Of a DNA stretch of 64,000 nt, positions 44,714 through 56,713 are shown piece by piece (the first letter of the stretch is position 1; every line of letters starts with the position of its first letter). The notes under the pieces were generated by a model that saw only the letters and a program-made list of their open reading frames with translations, did not search any database and was not told the origin of the DNA. The stretch spans positions 2,502,001 to 2,566,000 of the forward strand of contig NC_045147.1 of assembly GCF_008831285.2 (NCBI RefSeq), written 5' to 3'. The position numbers were made by a program, and so were the translations under genes. The stretch comes from Nymphaea colorata (lineage: Eukaryota > Streptophyta > Magnoliopsida > Nymphaeales > Nymphaeaceae).

Positions 44714-47646
44714 TGTAAGACCCACGAATTTTATTAAGTTTCCTTTAATATTTGAAACGTTAATTTGGGGAGGAATCAAAAGAAAGATCAAATGATTCTT
44801 AATGATTTTTCAAAAACCGTCAAGTTTATCATAAAGGAGATAATTATGGAAAAGATAGGGATGAGGTTGTAACTGTCAAGGGTAACCGCAACACTCGTAT
44901 GGAAAGAAAGGAAGGGGAAAGAGAAACTGACGTGATTCCTTTACTTGAGAGAGGATAAAAGATAAACATCCCTTATTGCTACAGCCATCGACGAGAGAGT
45001 CCAGCAACGAGAGGATTCAAGAAAGAGTGAGTGAGGGACGCCCTCATCTTTGCCCTCCTTCTAGTTGAGGTAGAGATTGGTGGCTGTTGTGAGGGAACCG
45101 GAAGCGCAAGAAGACTGCGGCTGAAAGTTTAGCTTGGATTTGAAAGGTATGGGAATTTCCAGTTATGAATGTAGCATGAAGCATGTAATTTTGGATGCGG
45201 TATAGATGCATATACATGTAGATTTACTATATGTGAATCCACGCATGAGGTGTTTTGATGCACAACGTTCTTAGTAAGAGTTATCTTTGATCTTTTTGAA
45301 ATAAAGCATGTTTGATACAAATGTGAAGTGCAAGGCCTGTAAATCATAGTTGAAGTTTTGAAACCCTCGGGTTCCTGCGTTAAGTTGTATGCATGAGTCC
45401 CTCTGTGAGAAACCAAGATTTCTTCCGACCCTGAAACAGAGCATGTATGGCTAAATGTAGGGCGTTGTTAAAAGAATTTGAACAAGCTACATGAAAGAAA
45501 TTTGTATACCACCACCCTCACGGAGGGTCTGGCCACAGAACAATCTACTGCAACCCACGGAGGGCCTGATCACAGAACTTGTCATACAAATCCAAAGTGA
45601 GAAGACTGCTGTCATTCCGAACTTACCAAGATTTCTTCCGACCCTGAAATAGAGCATGTATGGCTAAATGTAGGGCGTTGTTAAAAGGATTTGAACAAGC
45701 TACATGAAAGAAATTTGTATACCACCACCCTCACGGAGGGTCTGGCCACAGAACAATCTACTAGAACCCACGGAGGGCCTGATCAGAGAACTTGTGATAC
45801 AAATCCAAAGTGAGAAGACTGCTGTCATTCCGAACTTAAGATTATACAAAAAAAAAGAGAATAAGAAAAAGGGGAGAGTCGCCTTTTTTTGTGGTGGTAG
45901 CAGAGGCTAGTTGGGGGAAAAAGAGGATAACGGCATCATCCTTCCGTCGTCCCCCGTTCCCTGCCGGTTCCTCTTCGTCGTGAGGCAGAGATGAAGGACG
46001 AGAGTAGAGAAGGGAGCGGCGGTGTTGGTCGGACGATTGGCTGCGGCTGGAGGCGTCGCTCAGACGGTGGGCGGTGATATGTAACCCGAGCGTTGGAGCT
46101 CGCGGGAGGAGGACAGATCTCTCCCCATGCTCCCGCTTTCCTCTGGTTTTGGTTGATTGAAGAGTCGGTGGAAGCTCCACCGTCAGTCGCTCGAGAAGGG
46201 AAGGAAGGAGCAGCCCGCAAGGAGAGAGAAAAACAGGCGAAGGAAATGAAAAACGCTAGGGTTCGACTGATTTTAAATCAAAGTTGGAAATATTCAAAAC
46301 AGGTCCATCTTATTAGATTAATTCACAAATAAGCTGTTATAATTTTTATAGTTTCATGCCGCAACGTTTTTGCTGAAAACCTCTTCAAGAAGAGGCTTGC
46401 GAAAGTGATTTTCAGCAAAAACTGCGTATTTAATATGAAATTGTGTTTTTCTACCCTCCGAGTTCTTAGAAATATCAAAAAGGGGGATTTCAGATAATTG
46501 TTGAAATTTCAATAGAGAAATTAATTGTTACGTATTATTGCTCTTTGGTAGCCTTAGTTTTATTTAAATTTCAGAAAAATGGTGCTGAACTCTTTTGTTT
46601 CTAAATAGTGATTTTTGTGTTTATTCTGGATGTGATACTCTATACCGTTGCATGTCTTATCGATCTTGTTCTGGTGACATTAAATTAAGATTTAAAATGG
46701 CTGAATTATTTCTGTTGTCTGGGAAACCGAGCCCGAGGGCGGTTTCTGTGAGAGGCACTAGACGAGGTCTAGTGATGATAAACCCTCACATTTGAAATTC
46801 GAAGGCGAAACGTGGACTTTGTACGATGGTTTATGCGAGTGCGACCTTTTTGTTTTGCCCAGTGTTTGGTTTTGTCCCGGGAGGTGTGGTGCGTGAGAGT
46901 TCTCTTTTGACGCTCACTCCTCTGTCTGTACTGGAGGGCCCACAGGGTATTGGGTGGCACAAGGGCTCGGGATTCTGTTCCATTTTTGTTTTGGAGCGAG
47001 ACGTCTCCTGGTCTCTCCACCCGGGTTCCTAGAGAGACCATGCTGCTGCAGTGGCGATCTGGGATATCTCTGGAGGCTTCACTACAGGTGCCCTCGATCC
47101 GTTGGATCGCCTGGTGAAGAGATGTTCTGTTTTGCCCGTGAGTGCCCACGGGGATTTCTGTTGCTCGGCACAATGACCATGACATTGTCAGAGAACCACG
47201 GTTGGAAGCCTACGAAATTTTGGAGGTTGTGCACACCTCGTTTTGTTTCTGTTAATGTGACGTAACTCAAATATGTGCTAAGATTTGAAGATATTTGTTT
47301 TACAAAAGTAAAATATTATTTTATTGGGTCATGTTCTATTCATGGCTGGATTTTCTCCATACTCAAAGGAATTCTGACCCTTCTTTCTATCTCTACAGGT
47401 AGTCCTTGTTAGATTTGGGCTCTTGGAGTGACGACCTCAGGCTTTTTGATGGACGGGCATTGGCATTCTGGACACTGTGTCAGTTTTGGGGACTTGTGTT
47501 TATTTTAGTTGTTTGGGTCCAAATGTTTTATTATTGAAATAAAACAATGTCTCATTTCTTTATGTTTTGGTCAAGACTCAATGTTGTTTCTGCTATTATA
47601 GAAATGAAAAGAAAATTTTTGGTGTCAAAAAAATTGGGTCGTGACA
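44714..47646 (+). repeat. 5' LTR of Gypsy 2
   Basis: 2,933 bp, longer than its partner because a 213-bp segment is duplicated in tandem here. I count eight substitutions against the 3' LTR in the first 440 bases, about 2%. Confidence 0.95.
45412..45837 (+). repeat. 213-bp tandem duplication unique to this LTR
   Basis: The unit beginning ACCAAGATTTCTTCCGACC occurs at 45,412-45,624 and again at 45,625-45,837 with few changes. The 3' LTR has a single copy (about 50,943-51,156). Confidence 0.92.
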
Positions 47647-47650
47647 CCTT

Positions 47651-47662
47651 TGGTATCAGAGC
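47651..47662 (+). other. Primer-binding site of Gypsy 2
   Basis: TGGTATCAGAGC, four bases after the 5' LTR. Confidence 0.95.
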
Positions 47663-47789
47663 ACAGTGTCTAGAGTCCTTGTCTAATGCCAATGTCGATC
47701 ACAAGCAGAGGAAATGTCATCCAAGCCGGTTAGAGAATGGTGTTTTGATTTGTTGTGAATATTGAGTTTTAAAGTCTTATATTAGTCCA

Positions 47790-50206
47790 AAATGGTCGTG
47801 TTTTTACAGTAGCTTTTAGGGATCTCATGAATCGGATATTTCTTGAGTATTTAGATCGATTCGTTATAGTGTTCATTGACGATGTACTAGTGTACTAAGA
47901 GTGTGAAGCAATGCATGCGGTACATCTCGCGATAGTAATGAAATTATTGAGACAAAACCAATTGTATGCCAAGTATTCTAAGTGTGAGTTTTGGCTAGAC
48001 AATGTGAATTTCTTGGGACACATAATCTCAAAGGATGGAGTAGCAGTTGATCTGGCCAAGGTGGAAGCCGTACAACAATGGAATGTGCCAACCAAGGTCA
48101 CCCAAATCAGAAATTTTCTTGGTTTGACAGGCTATTACAAGAAGTTCATTAAGGATTTTTCGAGAATTGCAACCCCAATGACTAAACTACTACGAAAGGG
48201 AGTGAAATTTATGTGGACAAATGACTATCAAAAGAGTTACAGATGTTGAAAGATAGTTTGACAAGTGCCCCAATTCTAGCACTGCAAAAAGGGAAGAAAG
48301 GATTTGTGGTATATACAGATACGTCAGGAACAGGTTATGGAGCAGTGCTTATGCAAGAAGAGAACGTCATAGCATATGCCTCTAGACAATGAAACTACAT
48401 GAGAAAAAAAAAACTATTCAACGCATGATTTGGAATTAGGAACTGTGGTATTTGCACTAAAATATAGGGACATTATCTCTATGGTGTGGAATTTGAAGTA
48501 TTTTCTGACCACAAATCCCTCAAATACTTGTTCTCGCATGAGGAATTAAATCTAAGACAGAGAAGATGGCTGGAATATCTCAAAGATTATGACTTTGAAA
48601 TAAAGTATCATTCAGGAAAGGCTAACGTGGTAGCCGATGCACTCAGCAGAACGACGACTGCTAAAGCTAGTGGACTATTAAAGCAGACATGGAATTTGGT
48701 GGAATATTTTGAAAAATGGCATCCATTGCGAGATGATAATGGAAATGTGAAGTGTGCTGGAATAATTTGAGATAGTTTCCTTGATGAAATTATTGAGAAA
48801 CAAAAACAGATCCCTGAATATGCGAATTTGAAACTTGAGTGTCACAAGAAGGAAGAAACTCCTTATTCTAAGGATGACGACGGATCTGTGGTGGTTCAAC
48901 GGTAGATTGTGGGTTCTGAATGATCCAGAGGTGAAAAACAAACTGCTTGAGGAGGTACACAAAACAAGATACACCATACATCCAGGAAGCACAAAGATGT
49001 ATCAAAATTTAAGGATAAACTTTTGGTGGCCAGGAATGAAGAAAGAGATTGCTGAGTTCGTCTCACAATGCTTGGTGTGTCAACAAGTTAAAATGGAACA
49101 TCAGAAACCAGGTAGTTTGATGCAACAGATAGAAATTCTTCAATGAAAATGGGAAGACATCACCACGGACTTCGTAGTGGGGTTACCACGTACTCGACGA
49201 CAACACGATGCTATTTGGGTAGTGGTAGACCGCCTAACTAAATCTGCACATTTTCTTCCGATCAAGATTTCACAATCACTAGAAAGTTTGGTAGATTTGT
49301 ATGTTGATGAAATTGTGAAACTTTATGGAATCCCTAAATCAATAATCTCTAACAGAGATCTGAGATTTACATTCAAGTTTTGGGGAAGGTTATAGGAAGC
49401 ATTGGGAACAAAATTGAAGCTGAGTATGGCATTTCATCCGCAGACAGATGGACAGACTGAGCGAACCATCCAGACTGTTGAAGATATGTTAAGAGCTTGT
49501 GTTTTGCAATGGAAGGGTGAATGAGATAAACATGTGAAGTTGGCTGAATTTGCCTACAACAACAACTATCACTCTAGCATTGAAATGGCTCTGTTTGAAG
49601 CTCTTTATGGCCGACCTTGTAGATGACCATCATGTTGGACTGAGATAGGAGACAACAAGATTGAAGATCCTTTGGTGATCCAGCATTACACTGATCAGGT
49701 CAACATGATTAGAAAGAAACTTTTGGCTGCTCAGAGTCGACAAAAGAGTTATGCAGACCAACGACAAAGAGAACTAGCTTTTGAAGCAGGAGATCATGTA
49801 TTTGTCAAGATATCACCCACCAAGAGTGTTTTTCGATTCGAAAAAAAAGGAGAAATTGAGCCCAAGATACATTGGTCCATTCGAGATTCTGGACAAAGTT
49901 GGAGAGGTTGCATATCGAATTGCACTTCCACCACAATATAGTCATGTTCATCCAGTATTTCACGTGTCGATGTTAAGGAAGTATGTACATGATCCTTCGC
50001 ATGTGATAGACTATGAAGAAGTTGATTTGCAAGAGGACATGACAACCGAGGAAAGGCCGCTTCGGATCATAGACCGAAAGGAGCATGTGTTGCGGAAGAA
50101 GATCATCCCACTAGTTCAAGTGGAATGGCAACATCATGGAATCAATGAATGTACATGAGAGCCAAAACAAGACATGACAAAGAGTTATCCCCAGTTGTTT
50201 CAATAA
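47790..50206 (+). pseudogene. Gypsy 2 partial pol: RT C-terminal part, RNase H, integrase, chromodomain
   Basis: The first recognisable residues lie just before the RT motif FIDDVLVY (about 47,868-47,897), followed directly by a stop. Then comes KCEFW...FLGHIIS and GLTGYYKKFI (47,911-48,249), RNase H with YTDTSGTGYGAVL and [10 protein letters not shown] (about 48,310-48,670), integrase with a zinc-finger region ending CLVCQQVK, TTDFVVGLP, NRDLRFTFKFW and [10 protein letters not shown] (about 48,840-49,630), then a chromodomain-like tail with RPLRIIDRKEHVLRKK (50,050-50,206). About ten in-frame stops occur, several at positions where the family has Trp (TGG to TGA/TAG), plus at least two frame changes (near 48,240 and 49,850). 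One catalytic Asp segment reads SNRDLRF, where SDRD is usual. Confidence 0.92.
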
Positions 50207-50245
50207 GGTACGCACATCATGTACATGTACACCAGGGGGGAAGGA

Positions 50246-52969
50246 TGTAAGACCCACGAATTTTATTAAGTTTCCTTTAATATTTGAAACGTTAATTTGG
50301 GGAGGAATCAAAAGAAAGATCAAATGATTCTTAATGATTTTTCAAAAACCGTCAAGTTTATCATAAAGGAGATAATTATGGAAAAGATAGGAATGAAGTT
50401 GTAACTGTCAAGGGTAACCGCAACACTCGTATGGAAAGAAAGGAAGGGGAAAGAGAAACTGACGTGATTCCTTTACTTGAGAGAGGATGAAAGACAAACA
50501 TCCCTTATTGCTACAGCCATCGACGAGAGAGTCCAGCAACGAGAGGATTCAAGAAAGAGTGAGTGAGGGACGTCCTCATCTTTTCCCTCCTTCTAGTTGA
50601 GGTAGAGATTGGTGGCTGTTGTGAGGGAACCGGAAGCGCAAGAAGACTGCAGCTGAAAGTTTAACTTGGATTTGAAAGGTATGGGAATTTCCAGTTATGA
50701 ATGTAGCATGAAGCATGTAATTTTGGATGCGGTATAGATACATATACATGTAGATTTACTATATGTGAATCCACGCATGAGGCGTTTTGATGCACAACGT
50801 TCTTAGTAAGAGTTATCTTTGATCTTTTTGAAATAAAGCATGTTTGATACAAATGTGAAGTGCAAGGCCTGTAAATCATAGTTGAAGTTTTGAAACCCTC
50901 GGGTTCCTGCGTTAAGTTGTATGCATTAGTCCCTCTGTGAGAAACCAAGATTTCTTCCGACCCTGAAACAGAGCATGTATGGCTAAATGTAGGGCGTTGT
51001 TAAAAGGATTTGAACAAGCTACATGAAAGAAATTTGTATACCACCACCCTCACAGAGGGTCTGGCCACAGAACAATCTACTAGAACCCATGGAGGGACTG
51101 ATCACAGAACTTGTGATACAAATCCAAAGTGAGAAGACTGCTGTCATTCCGAACTTAAGATTATACAAAAAAAAAAAAAAAAGAGAATAAGAAAAAGGGG
51201 AGAGTCGCCTTTTTTTGTGGTGGTAGCAGAGGCTAGTTGGGGGAAAAAGAGGATAACGGCATCATCCTTCCATCGTCCCCCGTTCCCTGCCGGTTCCTCT
51301 TCGTCATGAGGCAGAGATGAAGGACGAGAGTAGAGAAGGGAGCGACGGCGTTGGTCGGACGATTGGCTGCGGCTGGAGGCGTCGCTCGGACGGTGGGCGG
51401 TGACGTGTAACCCGAGCGTTGGAGCTCGCGGGAGGAGGACAGATCTCTCCCCATGCTCCCGCTTTCCTCTGGTTTTGGTTGATTGAAGAGTCGGTGGAAG
51501 CTCCACCGTCAGTCGCTCGAGAAGGGAAGGAAGGAGCAGCCCGCAAGGAGAGAGAAAAATAGGCGAAGGAAATGAAAAACGCTAGGGTGACTGATTTTAA
51601 ATCAAAGTTGGAAATATTCAAAACAGGTCCATCTTATTAGAGTAATTCACAAATAAGCTGTTATAATTTTTATAGATTCATGCCGCAACGTTTTTGCTGA
51701 AAACCTCTTCAAGAAGAGGCTTGCGAAAGTGATTTTCAGCAAAAACTGCATATTTAATATGAAATTGCGTTTTTGTACCCTCCGAGTTCTTAGAAATATC
51801 AAAAAGGGGGATTTCAGATAATTGTTGAAATTTCAATAGAGAAATGAATTGTTACGTATTATTGCTCTTTGGTAGCCTTAGTTTTATTTAAATTTCAGAA
51901 AAATGGTGCTGAACTCTTTTGTTTCTAAATAGTGATTTTTGTGTTTATTCTAGATGTGATACTCTATACCGTTGCATGTATTATCGATCTTGTTCTGGTG
52001 CCATTAAATTAAGATTTAAAATGGCTGAATTATTTCTATTGTCTGGGAAACCGAGCACGAGGGCGGTTTCTGTGAGAGGCACTAGACGAGGTCTAGTGAT
52101 GATAAACCCTCACATTTGAAATTCGAAGGTGAAACGTGGACTTTGTACGATGGTTTATGCGAGTGCGACCTTTTTGTTTTGCCCAGTGTTTGGTTTTGTC
52201 TCGGGAGGTGTGGTGCGCGAGAGTTCTCTTTTGACGCTCACTCCTCTGTCTGTACTGGAGGGTCCACAGGATATTGGGCAGCACAAGGCCCGGGATTTTG
52301 TTCTGTTTCTGTTTGGGAGCGAGACGTCTCTTGGTCTCTCCACCCGGGTTCCTAGAGAGACCCTGCTGCTGCAGCAACGATCTGGGATATCTCTGGAGGC
52401 TTCACTGCAGGTGCCCTCGATCCGTTGGATCGCCTGGTGAAGAGATGTTCTGTTCTGCCCGTGAGTGCCCACGGGGATTTCTGTTGCTCGGCACGATGAC
52501 CATGACATTGTCAGAGGACCACGGTTGGAAGCCTACAAAATTTTGGAGGTTGTGCACACCTCGTTTTGTTTCTGTTAATGTGACATAACTCAAATATGTG
52601 CTAAGATTTGAAGATATTTGTTTTACAAAAGTAAAATATTAATTTATTGGGCCATGTTCTATTCATGACTGGATTTTTTCCATACTCAGAGGAATTCTGA
52701 CCCTTTTTTCTATCTCTACAGGTAGTCCTTGATAGATTTGGGCTCTTGGAGTGCCGACCTCAGGCTTTGTGATGGACGGGCATTGGCATTCTGGACACTG
52801 TGTCAGTTTTGGGGACTTGTGTTTATTTTAGTTGTTTGGGTCCAAATGTTTTATTATTGAAATAAAACAATGTCTCATTTCTTTATGTTTTGGTCATGAC
52901 TCAATGTTGCTTCCGCTATTATAGAAATGAAAAGAAAATTTTTGGTGTCAAAAAAATTGGGTCGTGACA
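50246..52969 (+). repeat. 3' LTR of Gypsy 2
   Basis: 2,724 bp, TGTAAGACCC...GGGTCGTGACA. Preceded by the purine tract at 50,233-50,245. Small frames inside it are mirrored in the 5' LTR and are not genes. Confidence 0.95.
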
Positions 52970-54628
52970 TCGCACGTTACCTCAAACCCACGTATGCTTG
53001 ATAATTTATCTAGATACAAAGAAAAAGATAGTGTACTCGTTGGTAATGGAAATGCTCTTAAGATCACTCTTGTTGGCGATACTAAAATTAGTTCAAAGAA
53101 TGATGAATTAGAGTTAAGAAATGTGTTAGTTGTTCCTGAAATTAAGAGGAATTTGTTTTCAGTAAGCCAGTTGACAAAGGATTTACCAATTGATTTTTGT
53201 TTTTCACATGATCGCTTCCAAATCAAGAACAGAGAATCAGGGAGAGTGATTGCTGAAGGCCAACGACAGGGTGATCTTTATGTTTTTGCGACAGAAACAA
53301 AGGAGGTATGCTTCTCCAATCGTCAAAGGTGGTTTGTCTTGAAATATGGGATAGAAGATTAGCTCATGTTAATTTTGGAATTTTAAAGTTCTTGAGTAGA
53401 CAAAACCATATATGTAGCTCAAATGTTACAGAAAGAAATATATGTGTTGGTTGTGCTATGGCAAAATCTTCTCATTTACCTTTCTTCTCTGTTGACAATA
53501 GGCATTCACAACCTTTTGACATATTACATTGTGATTTATGGGGGCCTTCACCAGTAAATTCAGTTCAAGGCATGAGATATTATGCAATATTTGTCGATGA
53601 CAACCAAATTTAGTTGGCTTTTCCCTTTAAAAGAAAAATCAGATTTTGTGCATTGTTTTGAAAGATTCATTATATATGTAAAGAATCAATTTAGTAGAAT
53701 GATCCAATCATTTCACTCAGATGGTGGAATGGAATTTGATAATTTCAGGATGAAGAAACTTTTTCAAGAAAATGGAATTCAACATAAGATGTCTTGTCCA
53801 TACACGCCACTACAAAATGGACAAGCAGAGAGAAAACACAGGGTTGTAGCATAACTTGGGTTAGCTATGATGTTTCATGCTGGTTTGCGGCCTAAATATT
53901 GGGTGGAGGCATTCAATACTGCAGTTTGGGTTCATAATAGAGTTCCTTCACCTAGGTTGAATATGACATCTCCATATGAAAATTTATTTAAAACTAAGCC
54001 TGACTATAGTTATATGAGAACTTTTGAATGTTTACGTTTTCCATATCTAAGAGATTACGTCCAACATAAACTCAATCCAAGATCATTGCCATGCATTTCC
54101 TTGGGCTATAGTGCAATGCATAAAGGTTACAGGTCCCTACATGTAAAAACGGGGTGTGTATATATTTCTAGGCACTGAATTTGATGAGAATAAATTTCCC
54201 TTTTAAAAATATAGACGATGCGAGAACTCCAATTTCTGAAGTTGAATATGAAGCATGGTTTTCTGTTGATGAAGAGGCAAGTAAAAACCCACTTAATGGA
54301 GAGCAAAGACAAAACGTCCACCATGACAGAACAACAAGTGGTCTCACAAAAATGCATAGCATCGAGGATGCAAGTCAAGCTACTCATAATCAGTAACCTA
54401 CTTGTTCGCAAGATGGCAGCTCAAACAATGGTGACCAAAGAGAAGAGCATGATGACATGGAAGAGATTATTACATCCTCCAATGAACAACTTGAAACCGA
54501 CCAAACAGAGGTAATTTCAGCACCCATTCCTATAAGGCAAATGACAACTCGCTCTATGCATGGAATAGTGAAACCGAACCCTCGGTATTCACTCACTTGT
54601 GAGAAACTGCCTAAGGAACCAAGTTCCA
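52970..54628 (+). pseudogene. Copia 2 protease remainder and integrase
   Basis: Reading resumes at the duplicated TCGCA with SHVTSNPRMLDN, the continuation of the protease broken at 44,713, then NVLVVPEIKRNLFSVSQL. A frameshift near 53,330 leads into the gag-pre-integrase domain (RRLAHVNFGILKFL, NICVGCAMAKS). The integrase core follows with catalytic Asp in LHCDLWGP, Asp in FHSDGGMEF and Glu in NGQAERKH (to 53,850); a frameshift lies near 53,600 and a stop (TAA) at 53,852. RPKYWVEAFNTAVW continues the C-terminal part (53,867-54,178). The region 54,181-54,628 is the acidic spacer ahead of reverse transcriptase, again frame-broken. It is cut at TTA (54,629-54,631) by a DNA transposon. Confidence 0.9.
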
Positions 54629-54631
54629 TTA

Positions 54632-56710
54632 GGGACCATTTGATGCACAGGAAAAATCCTGTGCATTGGTTGAAATCTGTACGGGCGGGTGAACTTTCAC
54701 CCGCCCGTCTCACGCCGTATCAAACGGTGTGAAATTTCAGCCGAAATTTGATCTTCGATCGGGTGAAATTTCACCTATGAAAAAGTCCGACCTGTGAGGT
54801 CAGACTTTTTCACGGAGACAAAGTCGAGAGCCATTAGGGCTCTCGATTTTCCCCTCTCTTATGCCCATTTCCCCCTCTCGACTTGCGTCTCCTCCTCCCT
54901 CGCAGTCTTGAACATCTCCTCTCTCGCGGCAGTGTTGTGTTCATCGGCAACATCCCTTCTCACCGGCAGGGAAGAGGGTCGCAGAGACAGGGAGAGTCGT
55001 GCGGGTCAGAGCTGCCACCGTCGCCGTCCTCCACTAGGCCACCATTCACCATCGCCACATGTAAGGGTTTCTCTCTTGCTCTCGCTGTCTCCCTTTCAAA
55101 AACGCCCAAAAAATGTGTCTCTGTTTTTCTCTCTTGCTCTCGCTGTCTCCCTTTCTACTCTTGTTGATGCCTGGATATTCCCGCAGCATCCCTTTTCACC
55201 GGCAGTGAAGAAGACTTCACCAGGTTCTTTCTGCCTCTCTTTCTCTTTCATCTTATCTCTCTGTTCACAACAAATGGAATGGCTTGCTTGATAAACTTTC
55301 TATCAGTAGCATAGCTTGCCTATTGCTTGATTCTGTTATGAGGAAAATCTACGTGTTCTCTTTCATTTTGCTGTTTGGATTTTGTGGTGTTCCTTTTCTT
55401 CTTGTCTTACGTTAAACTCTTCATAGTGGTGTGAAGTTAGGCATCGCTTGTTCTGCTTCTTTCATAGAGTAAAGACAAGTTAAGTTTGGGCTTTATTGCT
55501 TTTTCAGTTCTTTTCTTGCTTGGCTTCCCTTGCCACCACTGCTCCCACTTCCTCTTTACATCATTGATTAGATTCATAGTAGAAGATAATGAGAAAGTGT
55601 TTTGGGTCAACATTCTAGTTTTGCTCTGCGTACGTCATAGAAACCCAAATGCAATACTAGGCAATAGGATTATTTCCAGTGATAAGTATGAATCAGTACA
55701 GTTCATAGCCAAGTGTGGCTACTAAACAGAGGCTGAGAGGAATAAAGACAAGGATAAAATAGCAAGCATTAACAAAGTCCATGCCAAGCAACTAAAGTTC
55801 TTGGACAAGGTGACTAATCCATGGAAGAGGATACCTACATCAGAGCATTATCAAGACTGAACAACTGAGCACGATAGGAAAGCATGGTAGTTTTGAAAGC
55901 ATGACTGATTTTTTTTTTTAAAGAAGTGGCTCTCTTTTCCTATGTCCATCGACCGAACCTGTCTTTATACAATTATTTCTATTGCTTGAAGCCCCCTCTG
56001 TGATCCTTCCCATTCATTCCTTTGCAATCCTCAGACCTATATCTCTTTGTTTTTCTTTTGTCTTTGATTAAATGAGGGAATGGGCTCCATTTTTTGTGTC
56101 TATCTAGTTGGATCACTTGATCCCATCTCTAATATGGGTCTGGAATCATATCAGAAATCAGTACAGTTCTAATGACTTGCTACTCTTTGGTGAACCTAAA
56201 CTTGCCTTTTTGTAGATATTACTGTTTTCTACATGCTTGTGAAGTGTTGTAATTCATACACATTGTTTAATTTTATTTCGTCAACTATATTGCACTCTTG
56301 GATGTCATGGTTCTAACTGTGTTATTTTATTTTTACCTGAATTTTTTTTGGTACTGCATGCTTAATGCGTAGGTGTCAACATCAAGATTTTGTTGTTTTG
56401 GAAGATCATCTTCTTATTTCTTCCCACGTGAAATTGGGGAGGAGAAGAAAAAAAAAACAACCACTACTAACAGTCCTAAAAAAAAGTCTCTCAAACTTTC
56501 TACCCTATGCATCAAACAAGGTTAATTTTACCCTACAAAAAACTACCATGTGCATCAAAGAGGGTTAATTTTACCACGTTAAATTCTACCCTATCATCAA
56601 ACAGGGTCTTAGATTGGAAGAGGGAGAAATTTCATCCTGTAAATTTTTTTAGAAAAAATTACCATGGTAAATTTAACAAGTTAAATTCTTCCAAGCCATC
56701 AAACGGGCCC
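54632..56710 (+). mobile_element. PIF/Harbinger-like DNA transposon nested in Copia 2
   Basis: 2,079 bp. The left end GGGACCATTTGATG and the reverse complement of the right end (GGGCCCGTTTGATG) match at 12 of 14 bases. The flanking 3-bp duplication is TTA (54,629-54,631 and 56,711-56,713), the PIF/Harbinger signature. If it is removed with one TTA, the Copia frame is continuous across the site (spacer into SDAGWTAAM). No transposase is recognisable. A 165-codon frame at 54,794-55,291 is pyrimidine- and serine-rich and looks like leader or intron DNA rather than a protein. Subterminal CATCAAAC(A/G)GG words repeat near the right end. Strand is arbitrary. Confidence 0.85.
54681..54812. repeat. 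Cluster of three short perfect or near-perfect hairpins
   Basis: ACGGGCGGGTGAA and its complement enclose two bases at 54,681-54,708. GGTGAAATTTCACC at 54,762-54,775 is a perfect palindrome. AAAAAGTCCGACCT with its near-complement around GTG lies at 54,779-54,810, with one mismatch. They sit in the left subterminal part of the Harbinger-like element. Confidence 0.85.
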
Positions 56711-56713
56711 TTA

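Larger units (their letters stand above)
44714..52969 (+). mobile_element. Tekay/Del-like Gypsy element 2, internally deleted, nested in Copia 2
   Basis: 8.26 kb on the plus strand, TGTAAGACCC...GTCGTGACA, flanked by the exact duplication TCGCA (44,709-44,713 and 52,970-52,974). LTRs are 2,933 and 2,724 bp; the interior is only 2.6 kb. It has an initiator-methionine-type tRNA site (TGGTATCAGAGC, 47,651-47,662) and a purine tract CAGGGGGGAAGGA before the 3' LTR. The interior starts in the middle of reverse transcriptase; gag, protease and the RT N-terminus are missing. The chromodomain-like C terminus and large LTRs point to the Tekay/Del chromoviruses. Non-autonomous. Confidence 0.95.

Noticed and set aside
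45842-46332. Frames of 79-112 codons inside the Gypsy 2 LTR, repeated at 51,144-51,621
   Set aside because: Both LTR copies carry them with frame-changing differences, and no family motif is visible.
46769-47265. Frames of 103-138 codons at 46.8-47.3 kb and their twins at 52.1-52.6 kb
   Set aside because: They are U5-side LTR text open on both strands; length and frame differ between the twins.
54794-55291. 165-codon frame in the Harbinger-like element as a possible gene
   Set aside because: CT-rich, with an internal duplicated segment and no known domain; more like leader or intron DNA.
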